Shown piece by piece: positions 1 to 12,100 of a DNA stretch of 64,000 nt. The stretch is from Lumbricus rubellus (lineage: Eukaryota > Annelida > Clitellata > Crassiclitellata > Lumbricidae). Both the position numbers and the translations under genes were made by a program. Within the stretch, counting starts at the first letter, position 1, and the number at the start of each line of letters is the position of its first letter. The stretch covers positions 2,095,295 to 2,159,294 of the forward strand of contig OX243827.1 in NCBI GenBank assembly GCA_945859605.1, written 5' to 3'. Below the pieces are notes generated by a model. It searched no databases and had not been told where the DNA came from. It saw nothing but the letters and a program-made list of their open reading frames with translations.

Positions 1-253
1 TGTGTCTTTTCAGTTGACTACCAGAAGTAAATGATTTCTGACATAACTGACATTTGTTTGGTTTCTCGCCAGTATGGATTCTTATGTGCATTTTCAGGTG
101 GGAAACCACAGCAAATGATTTCTGACAAAACTCACATTTGTAAGGTTTCTCTACTGTATGAGTTTTCATGTGTCCTTTGAGATGACCAAAGTCATTGAAT
201 GATTTCTGGCATAACTGGCATTTGAGCATTTTCTCGCCAGAATGAGTTGCCAT
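1..253 (-). CDS. C2H2 zinc-finger protein, N-terminal part, cut by the window edge
   Basis: Read on the minus strand, an ATG at 253-251 opens a frame that stays open to base 1 (84 codons). It encodes three Krueppel-type C2H2 fingers (CQLC...H, CEFC...H, CQLC...H) joined by TGEKP-like linkers, the middle one written TVEKP. An in-frame TGA lies 12 bases upstream of the ATG, so either this is the true start or an intron joins just upstream. The fingers resemble those at 34990-40048 and 45559-56601, and all lie on the same strand, so this is a fourth member of a local cluster. Proteins of this type usually bind DNA in the nucleus, but no target can be named. The C-terminus lies outside the window. 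Confidence 0.8.
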   Translation of the reverse strand, partial: MATHSGEKMLKCQLCQKSFNDFGHLKGHMKTHTVEKPYKCEFCQKSFAVVSHLKMHIRIHTGEKPNKCQLCQKSFTSGSQLKRH

Positions 254-589
254 TATATTTTGTCACAGATAACCAATGTAATTCAGAAAATGTTTTACCA
301 CGTAAATCGCATTTACCACGTTGCTCTATATTATTTATTTTTGTTTTCTACCAGCAACTGTCAAAATTTCATCCAGAGCATATGATTTCTGAAGTAATCG
401 ATGATACTGTGGCTTTTCAAAAAAATTAGTTGTCATGTTCGCATGCAAAACACTGCAATAATAATCAAACGATGCGTCACATATTATGCCCATTTTCGTC
501 GTTCTTCAGCATAAATATAGTATACTTATGAAAGAAATGCATTTATAAATAATTTCTGCTTTGCTTGATACAAGTACAACTTTTTACAT

Positions 590-1030
590 TTGACATTCTC
601 ATTAGCAGTTCCTTTGATCAATCCCGCTTTTATTTCGCCAGCAAATATTTTTCATCAATATAATTTCTATTTAATTCAAAATTATTGTTCGTCAATCCAG
701 CTTCAATGTCAGCAAGATTGTTTTCATTAAGTCCTCTTCTATCTCAATAGAATCAATCCGACTTCTATTTAGAAAGAATTCTTGTCGTCAATCCGACTTG
801 CACTCGACTAATGCTGAAACGAGTGCAGGACATTAAATTTTACCCTCTGGACAAACTGGATAATTAGCCTAAGTTTGAGCAAATTATACCTACCGAAAGA
901 GGCTATTTGCGCAGCAAAGAGGGGGGGGGGGTAATTGTCCGGGGGTTAATGTCCTAGGCTAAATCGGGGGGGAATTGTCCGGGGAGTTTTTACGGGAGGT
1001 TTTGTCCAAAGGGAAATGTCCGTGCCCCAT
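590..1030. mobile_element. Half copy of a TIR element with GGGGG-TTGTCC termini and 35-bp repeat core
   Basis: Degenerate copies of the CATCAATCCAGCTTC unit fill about 600-830. They are followed by a stretch that matches, in inverse orientation, 58130-58205 (the block around ACTGGATAATTAGCC and TTTGCGCAGCAAAG). It ends in repeated GGGGG-AATTGTCC motifs at 920-1020. The element at 58031-58778 has the same end structure, so this looks like one end of that family. The opposite end was not found. Confidence 0.5.
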
Positions 1031-1715
1031 CCAGCTTCCGTTTCTCAAGCGTTTTCTCGTCAATCCAGCTTCCATTTCTATACTGCCATTTTTCTTCCCG
1101 CGTTTTCAGTTTATATTGCTACTTCCGGTTGCGAATGTTCAGAAATTGGAATAGCGCGTTATATGGCGCGCTATATTTGTGATTGGGGGTTTCTTAATTT
1201 AGCAACCTAAACTACGGTTTAACCCTGAAAAGTATAAATTTTGGGGGCTCGTCAAACCGACAAGTACCGTTTCTAAGTTTCTGAAAACATCCGTTAGTCA
1301 ACGCGTTATTTCGAAAGTTCGAAAGGACGAGACGCTGAAAACCAAAACCCGGAGAGTATAATATCGGATACCTTGAAATAATTTCGGACGCTAAATTAGT
1401 GAGCAATTGCCAATAGGCCTAATAATATTATTAGCCTACATTAATAGAATTAGTAGAAAATTTCAGGCTGACAGTTTTACATTTTTCATTCACACGAGTG
1501 GCCTACAGGATATTCAACTGTGCAGAGAAATTTGATAAGTCTGCGGAACAGGAAATAAAAATTAGTAAATTACTATTACGATCGACCGCTGCTTGTTGAT
1601 TAGGCCTACTGTAGGCCTATAGGTGCCATTTTAGCAAAATAACTCCATTAGACTATTCAGTACTGATAAAAAAGTGTTTTAGGATCCAATATATACATAT
1701 ATGATTATAATTAGT
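1031..1715. other. No gene recognised
   Basis: Moderately AT-rich sequence with several TAGGCCTA palindromes and one leftover CATCAATCCAGCTTCC unit near 1060. The short open frames here have no recognisable protein features. Confidence 0.4.
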
Positions 1716-1990
1716 CAGTGGCGTAGATAGGGGGGGCAGGGGGGACATGTGTCCCCGGGCGCCGAGGGGAGGGGGCGCCAAAATGAGGTCTAAAATTGAC
1801 AATTTTACACTGCTTTTTCAGCTAATTTATCCAATAATCTTATAAATTTGTAAGATTTCATTTGGGCGCCCCAAAATCCAGTTAGATTCTCATTACTTGA
1901 AAACCTCTTGCCAGACATGATTTTGGCGCCCCATTGAGCTCTGAGGGGCGCCACATACTCATTGTAAATGGCCAGACCACAACGCAGGGT
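1716..1990. repeat. End of a GGGCGCC-rich repeat beginning CAGTGGCGTAGA
   Basis: The segment starts with CAGTGGCGTAGATAGGG and carries several GGGCGCC blocks (about 1757-1955). A sequence in the opposite sense ends at 5181 (GGGCGCCAAATAACC then CTACGCCACTG). The two could be ends of one 3.4-kb element interrupted by later insertions, or ends of two separate copies. The flanking bases do not form a matching duplication, so I do not join them. Confidence 0.45.
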
Positions 1991-2109
1991 TGTTAGATCC
2001 GTCAGTCTGGCTGCACCCAAGAGATTCCACTTAGAAATACCCCACCCCAGCTAATGACCCACCTAGCACAAGCTCGCGCGGTCAACCTTGGCGGGAAGGA
2101 ATATTTGCC

Positions 2110-2558
2110 GGTGTCACGAAATAAGAGTATCCCTCATATTAACCGTATCCCTCAGATGAGATGTTGGGGAAAAACATTTCCGCGTGTATTTATTTTTTTC
2201 AAATTAACTTCTATGATCTATCTGCTTTGTTTTGGACAGTGACACTAACAGGCATCCTACTAAATATTTTTGCTTGCTATGGTTTTAGAGCACTTCGAAC
2301 ACTTAAGAACATCTATAGTCACTAAATAAATTCAAGTTGCCGTGCTCCGAACATTGTTTAGGACACTTAAAACAATTAGAGTCTCTTTAAATTTTGATTA
2401 CATCATAAGTCTTTCAATTATACGCATTTTTTCAATAAAGGTGATAGAATGATTTATCCCTCCTCCCCCCGTATAGTCTAGACCGGTATATGCCATTCGG
2501 GGATAGATTAATTCATCCCTCGGATAGCTTTAAGGGGGATAGAATATTACGTGACACC
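2110..2558. mobile_element. Candidate TIR element with GGTGTCACG ends
   Basis: GGTGTCACGAAATA at 2110 faces TATTACGTGACACC ending at 2558. Both ends continue with inverted copies of a TATCCCTC motif. The outer nine bases are those of the TU-like elements at 25630 and 27702, so this is probably a related foldback family. No clean target-site duplication is visible and no protein is encoded. Confidence 0.4.
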
Positions 2559-3016
2559 GGAACGGATAATCATCTGCCTGCTGCTGCATCCATTCGCCCG
2601 ATGGCCGAGTGGAAGGAGGGTGGCGCAACGGGGGTCCAGCGTCCACGACTGGGGTATGCTACGCTGGTCCGAGTAGGCCTAGGCCGAGACGCATCTTTCC
2701 ATATGTGGGCTGCTAGTGGGTTAATCTGACTTAGCACTGTTCGCCCATGACTGCCAACGACCCCTCTCGGAAACTGATGCCTGTAGATTGCGGGGGGTCC
2801 CAGATATTTACTTACCTAATTAGGTCAAGAAGTCAACAGTTTTAGCGGTCTTTCAAGAGAGCCTCCGTGTCATGCATAGGTCAATTTCTGAAGTAGTATT
2901 AGACATAAAACTAAACAAATGACATAGGCTGCCTTGAGCTGTTATTTTGTTTGAATGCAAAGAATTAGGTCTACCATTTAGGCTAACCTTAGGCCTAAAT
3001 AATAAGTTTGTTAGTT

Positions 3017-3915
3017 TTACGTTCATTCATTCATTCATTCATTCGGACATTTATATAGCGCTCCTTCAAGTAATTAACTACTCAGAGGCGCTCCCGACTC
3101 CAGCGCGCCCAAAAAGAACAGTTTTAAGTTTAGTAAGGAACGATCCTGGTAGAGTCCCAGGGTGTAGGCGTAGCTCAAAAGGAAGGCCAGACCACCGGAC
3201 CAACCACAGAAAAGGCTCGATTCTTCATGGTAGCAGTACGAGCAAAAGGAACCAAGAGGACTCCCTTATCAGCAGAGCGTAGCTGGCGACGTCCTTGGAT
3301 ACCCAATGTAAGGCTGCATAGCTCTCGGAGGTAAATTGGGGCGAGGCCTTGACAACATCGCCATACCAATGCAGCTACCCGGAACTCAATACGCTGGCGA
3401 ATAGGGAGCCAGTGAAGTACATCAAGCATGTAGTTTGAGACATGGCCATATTTAGGGATTTTCCCAATTAGGCGCGCAGCAGAGCGCAACACCCGGTCAA
3501 GACAAGTCAATTTGCTGGATGGGAGGCCAATGTAGAGCGAAGAGCAATAGTCAATGCGAGATGTAACGAAGGAATGCACTAGAGTAAGAGTAGCAGCAGA
3601 CGTAAGAGAACGGATGACAGTGCGAAGCTGGCGCAGCTGATAATAGCAGTTTCGTGCAAGGCGGTGAAGTTGAGGAGCAAAAGTGAGTTCTTGATCAAGT
3701 TGGACACCAAGGTCATGAACCGTGGTTGCAAAGGTAAAGTCAGGAAATTCAGATGCAAGAGAAAAGAGATCAAGCTTGGCAAGCTGCTGCCGTGTGCCCA
3801 ACCAAATAAATTTTGTCTTAGAAGGATTCAAGCGTAGTCTATTGGATGACATCCATGTTTCTAAAGCATCCAGAGTCCCGCTCATTATCCGAACCGCTTC
3901 GATAGCGTTATACCT
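3017..3915 (-). mobile_element. L2/CR1-type LINE, truncated 3' end with reverse-transcriptase C-terminus
   Basis: The minus-strand frame 3885-3175 encodes the region after the reverse-transcriptase palm. It begins near LNPSKTKFIWLG and continues through DLGVQLDQEL, NCYYQLRQLR, SRIDYCSSL and DRVLRSAARLI to LHWLPIRQRIEFR and APIYLRELC. This is the usual C-terminal signature of L2/CR1-group elements. The 3' UTR includes GAGCGCTATATAAATG and ends in (CATT)n at about 3022-3044 (plus-strand reading), the short tandem tail expected for this group. The 5' part, including the catalytic YxDD motif, is missing, so the copy is dead. Relatives lie at 6703, 26745, 43600 and 48239. Confidence 0.85.
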
Positions 3916-4524
3916 AATTTAGTGCAAATCAACTACAAACGTAGTTTTGAAACTTTCTTCTTTCGTCAACAGCAGGTAGGCGTATGTGTCATTATAAAAA
4001 TTATGTATGATGAGTCATAAATAAATTCCGATTGATGCATACGGTATATACATGTAGTTCGTAGTTTAATATTTTTGCGCTGTTTGTAGCCTATAAACCA
4101 TATCATTTGGCATTGTAATTTGCAACCGGTCTAAATACAAAATATAAAAATGTTTTAATTGCAGAAATAAGATAGCCTAAATATTCTTTATCTAAATTAT
4201 TTGTCTACTTAATAAATAGATATATTTCATAAAGCTATTTTTTTACATTATAAGGCTATAAGTAAAGTACAAAAATTCTGTTAAGTCTAGGCCTAAATAT
4301 TTACCAATGTATAGGCTAAAGGTCTAATGTAAATCGTTGAAAAAAAATTGCGATCAACAAGGAACCACACAGGTTCCCCACCGGCGAGTATATCGAATCA
4401 AGCCTCAAGAGGCTATTTATTTCGATGCCAGGTCAAAATCTTGGGATGTGAAGCTGAGGAGACAGCATGATGCAACAGTGGCAATCAGTAGGCTACTGTA
4501 ATGATAGTATATTGTGGTGATACT

Positions 4525-4841
4525 CATAGGCGTAGGGGACATTTGAGCGTTGGGGGGGCAAAAATGAGACTTTTGCCCGAAAAATTTTTTGTGATCCGGC
4601 CGAAATCTTGAGAAAAATTCCCGTTACGTTTGCCCGAAAATTCTGACGACCTTTTTTAGTCAACCGACCTTTTTTGTTCGGGCAAGTCTGATTTTTCGGG
4701 CAAAAAGACCCGGGAAAAAAAAAGAGTAAATTTTGTTAAAACTTTTTTTATTTTTCCGGGTCTTCTTGCCCGAAAAATCAGACTTGCCCGAAATTTGGGG
4801 GGGCATTTGCCCCCCCTGGACCCCCGTCTCCTACGCCTATG
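4525..4841. mobile_element. hAT-type MITE, CATAGGCG family, copy 1
   Basis: The ends are CATAGGCGTAGGGGAC and GTCTCCTACGCCTATG. They are flanked by a perfect 8-bp duplication GTGATACT (4517-4524 and 4842-4849). An 8-bp duplication is the mark of hAT transposition. The interior repeats TTTTGCCCGAAAA and its complement and codes for nothing. Copy 2 is at 17442-17801. Confidence 0.92.
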
Positions 4842-4978
4842 GTGATACTTGGTGCACTGCTACTGTGTTACAATCATGATAATTATGATTGGTTGAAGAG
4901 TTCGGTTTTCAGTCAAGAGTTCCACTAGGTGGAAAGTAGCAGGAGTGAGTGCAAGTGAATGAGGTGAAACTAAAAGGC

Positions 4979-4982
<4 letters not shown>

Positions 4983-5036
<54 letters not shown>
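4983..5036. repeat. (AT)n microsatellite
   Basis: About 54 bases of uninterrupted AT dinucleotide. Confidence 0.97.
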
Positions 5037-5040
<4 letters not shown>

Positions 5041-5110
5041 GATGAGCAAACTGGCGGGGGTCGTTTGTGAGCTCGTTCTAAAGAGTGCAGATACTAAAAC
5101 AATGTGAACA

Positions 5111-5181
5111 AAAGAAACAGGGAGGGGGCGCCAATTTCGTTGTTCGTCCCCGGGCGCCAAATAACCTAGCTACGCCACTGC
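5111..5181. repeat. GGGCGCC-rich repeat end, opposite sense to 1716
   Basis: The GGGGGCGCC and CCGGGCGCC blocks end in CTACGCCACTG, the reverse complement of CAGTGGCGTAG at 1716. See that entry for the two possible readings. Confidence 0.45.
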
Positions 5182-5994
5182 CGGGCCGCTAGCCAGGGTC
5201 ACCTGAGAGCATTGGTTTTGAACAATGCATCACGGCCAATTGCAGCAAGAGAAAAATAAACTCTTAACTAGTACAATGTCATGTATAGGCCTAATTGCAG
5301 GCCTACATAGCCTATAAAGGCGAAAAGCAAGTGAATTAAAATAACTGAGTAAATATATTGAAAGATCATACATGTAGACAGATACAATTGCACATTTTGC
5401 TGTTTATCATAGGCCTACTAAAATAAATTTCTCTAAATACCCTTTGGACAAAATAGTGACCCGGTCTGCAGCAAGGGCGTCGCTTGATGGCGTGGCAGCT
5501 AGCGAAGTGGTAGGTCTTATAACAAAGGAGTTAAAGTATCACAACGTGCATTGGAAATTTAGACGAAATTTAATAAATACGATTTCGAAACAGCTTAAAC
5601 TTGTTCACACCGCATGGATTATATAGGCTACAGAAGGAAAATCAGCATAGGCCTATAGGCCTAAGCTTACATAATTGGTATTATAACATACGTCATCCCA
5701 AAGTCATCAAATGTAATTCATCTGTAGGCTACAAGTTCCCATAGTCAGTACCAAAAGTTAGGTAATTATAATAAAGTAGTAACTATTTAAGATGTTCATT
5801 TTTAGACAGCATGCATGATTCAATTGCGAAAAACAAGATCTCTTTAGCATTTCAAAGCTCGTTTTTTATCTGAAGAAAAAAATTTAAATTTAATGTTTAA
5901 CTAAGTTTTTCTTATTCATCTCCAAGAGTCATGAACTGCAATTTGAGCCAATTGATGAATAAAACAAAGGGAGTGTACTTTGTGAATCGATTTT
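5182..5994. other. No gene recognised; 3' flank of the channel gene
   Basis: AT-rich sequence with several TAGGCCTA palindromes. It lies directly downstream of the channel stop codon at 5997-5995 and should contain its 3' UTR. I did not identify a secure polyadenylation site. Confidence 0.35.
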
Positions 5995-6446
5995 TCAACG
6001 GCGTTGCAATTTAGCGAACCTTGCAGAGGTTACAAATTCACTGAATAATTCGACAAGAAACTGGGAAAATTCTACAATAGTGAGCAATGATCCTCCGAGA
6101 ATCAGTCCCAATGCACCACTAAAGTCGCAAACTAGTGTGAGTATATCGTAGGCTGGAATCGTTTGGATGTCGACGTAGTTCAAGTCAGAGTAGAAGATGT
6201 TCAGGTAGGTGAGTTCCTTGCTGAGTCTAGACATCGTCAGCTTCCGTCCCTTGAACTGCGACTTTTGCGACATGTAATTGAGGAAATGCTCTGACAGAGG
6301 ATTTGTTGAGATTGAATATGGATATGTTGGTTGATGGCATTGAAGAGGGCAGTCACACTTGCTGAACGCACCGGATGATATGAACCACTTTATTTCTCTT
6401 GTAAAACAGTAATAGTACTGGCTAATTGAGCACACTTTTCCTGGAC
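5995..6446 (-). CDS. Channel exon 7: last cysteines, TM2 with GGS filter, C-terminus
   Basis: The acceptor is TGCATTTAG at 6448-6447 and the stop TGA is at 5997-5995. It carries the final cysteine cluster (VCSISQYYYC, then CDCPLQC), the pre-TM2 strand (YLNIFYSDLNYVDIQ) and TM2. GALGLILGGSLLTIVEF holds the G-x-S selectivity filter. The cytoplasmic tail is short (about 20 residues) and ends FAKLQRR. Confidence 0.92.
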
Positions 6447-9085
6447 CTAAATGCACAAGGTGATTATTAGTATAACATCCTGAAAAATGCTGATTATTGA
6501 GGGTAAAGAGATATCACAGACCAAGGATCGTGCAAGTTTCAGGATGTTTACTAGGCTAAATCAAATACAAAAATTAGTGCGATGTCAACGTTCGGAACTG
6601 TAACTATTATAAACCAACAGGCCTAATAATTGTAGAATTTGTGTCAATAATTGTAGAACAAATTAATAATTTCTAATGACTTCTTTATCGGCACAATTAT
6701 AATGTTCATTCATTCAGAGCATTTATATAGCGCCCCTTCAAGAAACTACTCACAGGCGCTCCCAGCCCAACCACGAACATAGAAAAAGAACATGAGGGAC
6801 TTGTAGAACCCAGCCGGAAGGACCACATGTAGAGAGCGAAGCGTAACCGGAAGGTCGTTCCAGACAGTAGGCCCCACGGCAGAGAAAGCACGGCGCTGCT
6901 TAATAGCCAAGCGAGCCCGCGGGATAAGAAGCTCACCCCTAGCCGAAGAGCGAAGTACACGACGCGCTGCAACGTCAGAGACTGGACAGCAAAGATCACT
7001 CAAGTTTGACGGAGCACAGCCAAGGACACAGCGAGAGACCACAGCAGCAATGAACAATATGCTTACCAAGCATAAATCGTTACTTAGTGGCAGTGTTGGC
7101 TAGTTACTTTTTAAAAGTAATCAGTTACAGTAACTAGTTACTGGACTGCAAAAAGTAACTAGTTACTGTAACTGATTACTTTGCCAAAAAAGTAACTAGT
7201 AACTGATTACAGTTACTTTTCAAAGTAACTATAGTTACTTTTAGTTACCACTGGTCCAATATCATTGATTGTGTCTTTCAGCATGTAATCACTAGAGTAA
7301 TAGTCTGGATTGCAAAGAACTACTAGGGAATGTAATCCCGGGACCCTGAATCCATGAATCTCGGGAATCCAGGACATTTTACAATACCGTAATCCCGAGA
7401 TTGACAAATTTGGAATCCGTTTTTTCGAGATTACGAACAATTCGGATTTTTTTACGGAACTACTTGACCCGTTTTGCAACAATTCCTTGGTTAATATAAT
7501 AAATGCCAAAACGACAGATAAGCAAATGCCCTAGTGAAGGTAAGAGGGTGACTAGGCTAGAGGAAGGTGTTTCCCAGTGATCAGGCAGCGGATTTGGGTT
7601 TGCATCCACCCATTCCTTGCTTGGTTCAATTATACAGACTATAGAGTCCTCCACACACCAATGACCCACACACCATTCAGTTGACTGACAGAACATAAAC
7701 AGATGTCAGCAGCCCTGCCCGACAGCGCCAAACTCCGATTGACACGCGTTGATGAGACCCCAAGCCCCCACCTCTATAATTGCGCCGACATGTGAGTGGA
7801 AGAACTTGGACAGCAAACAGGCGGACCCTTGCTTCCCTAATATCAGAGAACTGGAGCTAGGCTAGCCTGCAAGGTCAATCACTAGGCTAATTGGTGAATC
7901 TTGGCTAGCCTGCTACCTGTTGTGTTCCTCGCGCTGTGGTCAGTTGGTGCATTGGTCTGACCTAATTCCAGGTCGTCGTATGCAGAGGCTATTACCCTAT
8001 TCACAATAATCGCAACTTAGGCCCAGTTAAAGACCGGGGAATTTGAAATGAGCTCAACCCACGACAATTTAGGTCAAAGGAGAACAGAGAAAGTAACGAA
8101 AAGTAACTATTGTTGTTTTAGTTACCGTTACCTGGTAAAAGTAATCAGTTACTGTAACTAGTTACTTTTCCAAAAAAGTAACTAGTTACTGCAATAGTTA
8201 CCTCAAAAAAGTAACTAGTTACTAGTAACGCGTTACTAGTAACGAGTAACGCACAACACTGCTTAGTGGTGCTGAATTATGTGGTTCCACTGTCTATGGA
8301 AATGACTAATGCACTAGCAGAAAGCACCACACGCGCTGGCTGGCAGACAGCCGTGAGAAGTCCAAACCACAGATAGATAAACGTAGGAGAGGGGGGGGGG
8401 TTAAACGATAAGAGCGATATATGGAGGGATAGGTGGGCCACCGTTAGCTTCGGGATTTGCCATTGGGGAGAACTACAATTACTGTAGGCCTACTCCAATC
8501 ATCTTTGTCTTTATTATCGATAAATTACGAAACACGTTTTTACATAGCCCCCTACCGGTATTGAAAGTACATGTATCTACACACCTACAAAAATTAACTT
8601 GTTGCCATCACTGAACGTTCAATCATGTTTGAAGACGCGAACGTAACTATGCCAACACCCAAATATGCACGATGCACACGTGCATTAAATTTGCATGATT
8701 AAACTACTTTACGAATTCCCACCGTCAAAAGTAATCGGTCGACAATTGCATTTGGATAGCAAGTGATCCTCGAAGCATTGCGAAATGCATCTCATGTACG
8801 TGTAGTTTCCGTCCGGACGACAATCACCAAAGGGTGCAGGTAACATAGACAGCTACAGACAAAAGAAAATAAATGTCATATCAGCTCTCCAACTTAATGG
8901 AAAGGAGAGCATGGGCGGAGACTTGGGGGTGGGGGCGGGGGTCTCCCTCAATGTTTGTGATGGGGGGACCGTCCATGCATTTGTCCCCACCCCAATATTT
9001 AAGTACTAGGACATGCATGCACGGTTAAATGGTAGATATGTCATCATCATCATCATCGTCGTCGTCGTCGTCGTCGTCGTCATCG

Positions 9086-9124
<39 letters not shown>

Positions 9125-12100
9125 ACAACATCATCATCATCATCATCATCACGCTATCCGTGGGTTAACAACCCGTAGGTGTCCTACGCCACTCTCTGTC
9201 TGAGTCTGTCTCGCATCATGCTTCCCAGCTTCAACCGGTCCAGTCAGCAGGTCCGCTCCATACCATTAACATCTTGGAGCCGCTAGACCACTTTGTCCGA
9301 TTGAAGAGAATATTGGGAGAGAGGTACGAAGGACAACCTGGGTCAATGCCCGTATGTGTCCAAAGTACGCTCTCTCCTCCGACTCTCTCCACCGGTCTGT
9401 CATGACCGGCTTGTGTACCGATAACAATAGGCATATAAGAAAAGATTTTTGGGCAAGACAAAAAGTCATCAACTATGCCTACTTTTGGCAGGGAAAAAGA
9501 ATATGTTTTGAGGAAATTTCGACCAAAAAAATTCGTCAGGAATTTTTCAGGCGAAAATGGAAAATGTCGTCGGTCGGTGACTCAGCCGTCCGCCCAAAAT
9601 GTCAAACCTCGGCGATTGTCTTTCGGCCGCTCGTTCATCCTATCCAACTTCTAGAGTCTAGACCAAGTCTCCGCCTATGAACTAGAGTTAACAGTTGCTA
9701 ATTTGAGTCCGAATAAAGCATTCCCTAAGCAAGACTTCATTCTACAGCGTCATACGTGACCCATGTGACCAAAAAAAGGCGTAAGTCGGATTTTGTACAA
9801 TATATGAGTGTCATAGCTTCTAAAAGAATAAAGTCTCTTCCTTAAAGTGACACAAATCATATTGTTCTGCTATATTTCTGTCCAAAGTTATGGTAAAAAT
9901 ATGGTTCGACAGTTCAAATTACAATTCTGAGAAAAAAACGTTTTAAATTTTCTATAACTTTGGGATGCAGGATTCTTTAGAACCATGTTAATAATAATTG
10001 ACAACAAAAGAAATAGATTGCATTTGCATAAAAGGCTAGAGGAAAGTCTTGGCTTTCACTGATGCCTAATTTATTATGTTAGCCACATGCCGAATATGGC
10101 TACCAATGGCGGGAAAGTAGAAAAATGGCGGGAAAAGTCATCGAATTATTTGAAAAAAAATATTTATGCAAAATTTTTAGTTTTAATGTGCATAAAACAT
10201 TTGTTTATCATTAGGCCCTATCTGTAAAGAAAATGTTTTTTTTCTAATTTTGCGACATAGAGGCCTACGCCTGGTATTGGTTAGATGGGACACATTAATT
10301 AAGGCATGTTTTGAAGTAGTAAAAGAAATAGCGTTATGTCCTCAATACTGTAAAAGGAAATAATTTATTAGGCCTACTGCTGTTGAGCTGTCAAAAATAC
10401 CTGCGCAGACAAATTGCACATCGATGATCATAAATATGGCAATTAGGCTATATTAATTAGACGACGTTTCTTTACTTACGTTTCTAAGTGAAACAGAAAC
10501 GGATGTTGAAACACCAGTTCCTACTCTGAATCCCACCGACTGTACAAAAGGAAGGTCACGTGGGTCATGCAAGATAACCTGTAAAAGCAATGGCAAATAA
10601 TTTACGACGCTAAAATACACGTTTACGCTATGAATGGCGCTGTAAAAGTAGGCCTATAGTTTAGTCAACGATTGGTGGATCATTGGGAATAAAAGAACAG
10701 AAAAGAACTGGAACATGTTGATGAACACGATTTGGAATTAAACAAGCAGTAAAGTGTTAAACATTAGGAAATTATTGCTTCTGAAAGTACTTTCCAACAG
10801 GGCGGTAACCTATTTGCAATGGGACTTCATAATTATGTTGCGTTGCTACCGTTATAAACTGTTTTACTTGGGCGGGTTGCAAGTCCACCGTAGAGCCCTC
10901 TTTTACGCCTAACCTGGTTGGAGGCAGACTAAGATTTTAGACTTCCTTATAAATTGAGGGTAGGCCTATCCGTTGAATTCAGCGCGCACATTTCAGCGAC
11001 CTTCATTTCAGCGACCTCAATTCGCCGCCGCCGCACATCACAGCGCGTATTCAATCCGGTGACCTTCTTTTCAGCGCCTACACAATTCGCCGCCGCACAT
11101 CACAGCGCGTATTAAATTCGCCGACCTTCATTTCAGCGATCAAAAGGAATTGCTAAAGGTCTAGGGCTCTAGGCTAAACCGTGCGCAAACACGTTTTATT
11201 GATACTATCATCAAAGCAAAATAAAAGCAAAAACAGTTGTGGATCTTCGTCAGCTCAATTCAGTATGGGGCCTAATTTCAATCGAACTTCGACGATTTAT
11301 TAGTAGGCCTATTGTGTCTACTACATTTAAACTGTTTGAAAATTGTTACATTAAATTTGAACTGAGTAGTCCTATAGGCCTAAATAACTGAACAAACGAT
11401 TTATTAGTATTGTGTCTACTGCATTTAAACTGTTTGAAAGTTGTTACATTAAAATTGAACTGAGTAGTCCTATATATAACTGAACAAATGATTTATTAGT
11501 ATTGTGTCTACTGCATTTAAACTGTTTGAAGTTCGATTGAAATTATACTGAATTGAGCTGACAAAGATCCACAATTGTTTTTACTTTGATTTCGCTTTGA
11601 TGTTATTATCAATAAAACGTGTTGTTTGCACACGGTTTATGCCTTTAGCAACGTCCTTTTGATCGCTGAAATGAAGGTCGGCGAATTGAATACGCGCTGT
11701 GATGTGCGGCGGCGAATTGTGTAGGCGCTGAAATGAAGGTCGGCGAATTGAATACGCGCCGTGATGTGCGGCGGCGAATTGAGGTCGCTGAAATGAAGGT
11801 CGCTGAAATGTGCGCGCTGAATTCAACGCAAACCTAAATTGAGGGCAGAGTTGGGTAAACGTGTAGTTTAGCGTAATTAATTATTTTCACGCTTATAATG
11901 GCACAAAAAGCGTCTTAACTAATTTTCATCAATCCAGCTTCAATTTCAGCTTCATTATTTTTATTACCCCAGTTTCTATTTCTCGCCGGTTATTTTCGTC
12001 AACCCAGCTTCTCTTTCAGATATAAAAAATACCCTCATTTAGCTTCCATTACTTAAGCTGTTTTTTTTCATCAATCCGGCTTCTATTTCACATCTATAAA

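Noticed and set aside
1716..5181. A single 3.4-kb TIR element bounded by CAGTGGCGTAG and CTACGCCACTG
   Set aside because: The flanking bases do not form a duplication (TAATTAGT against CCGGGCCG), and no transposase lies between. It may be two separate copies.
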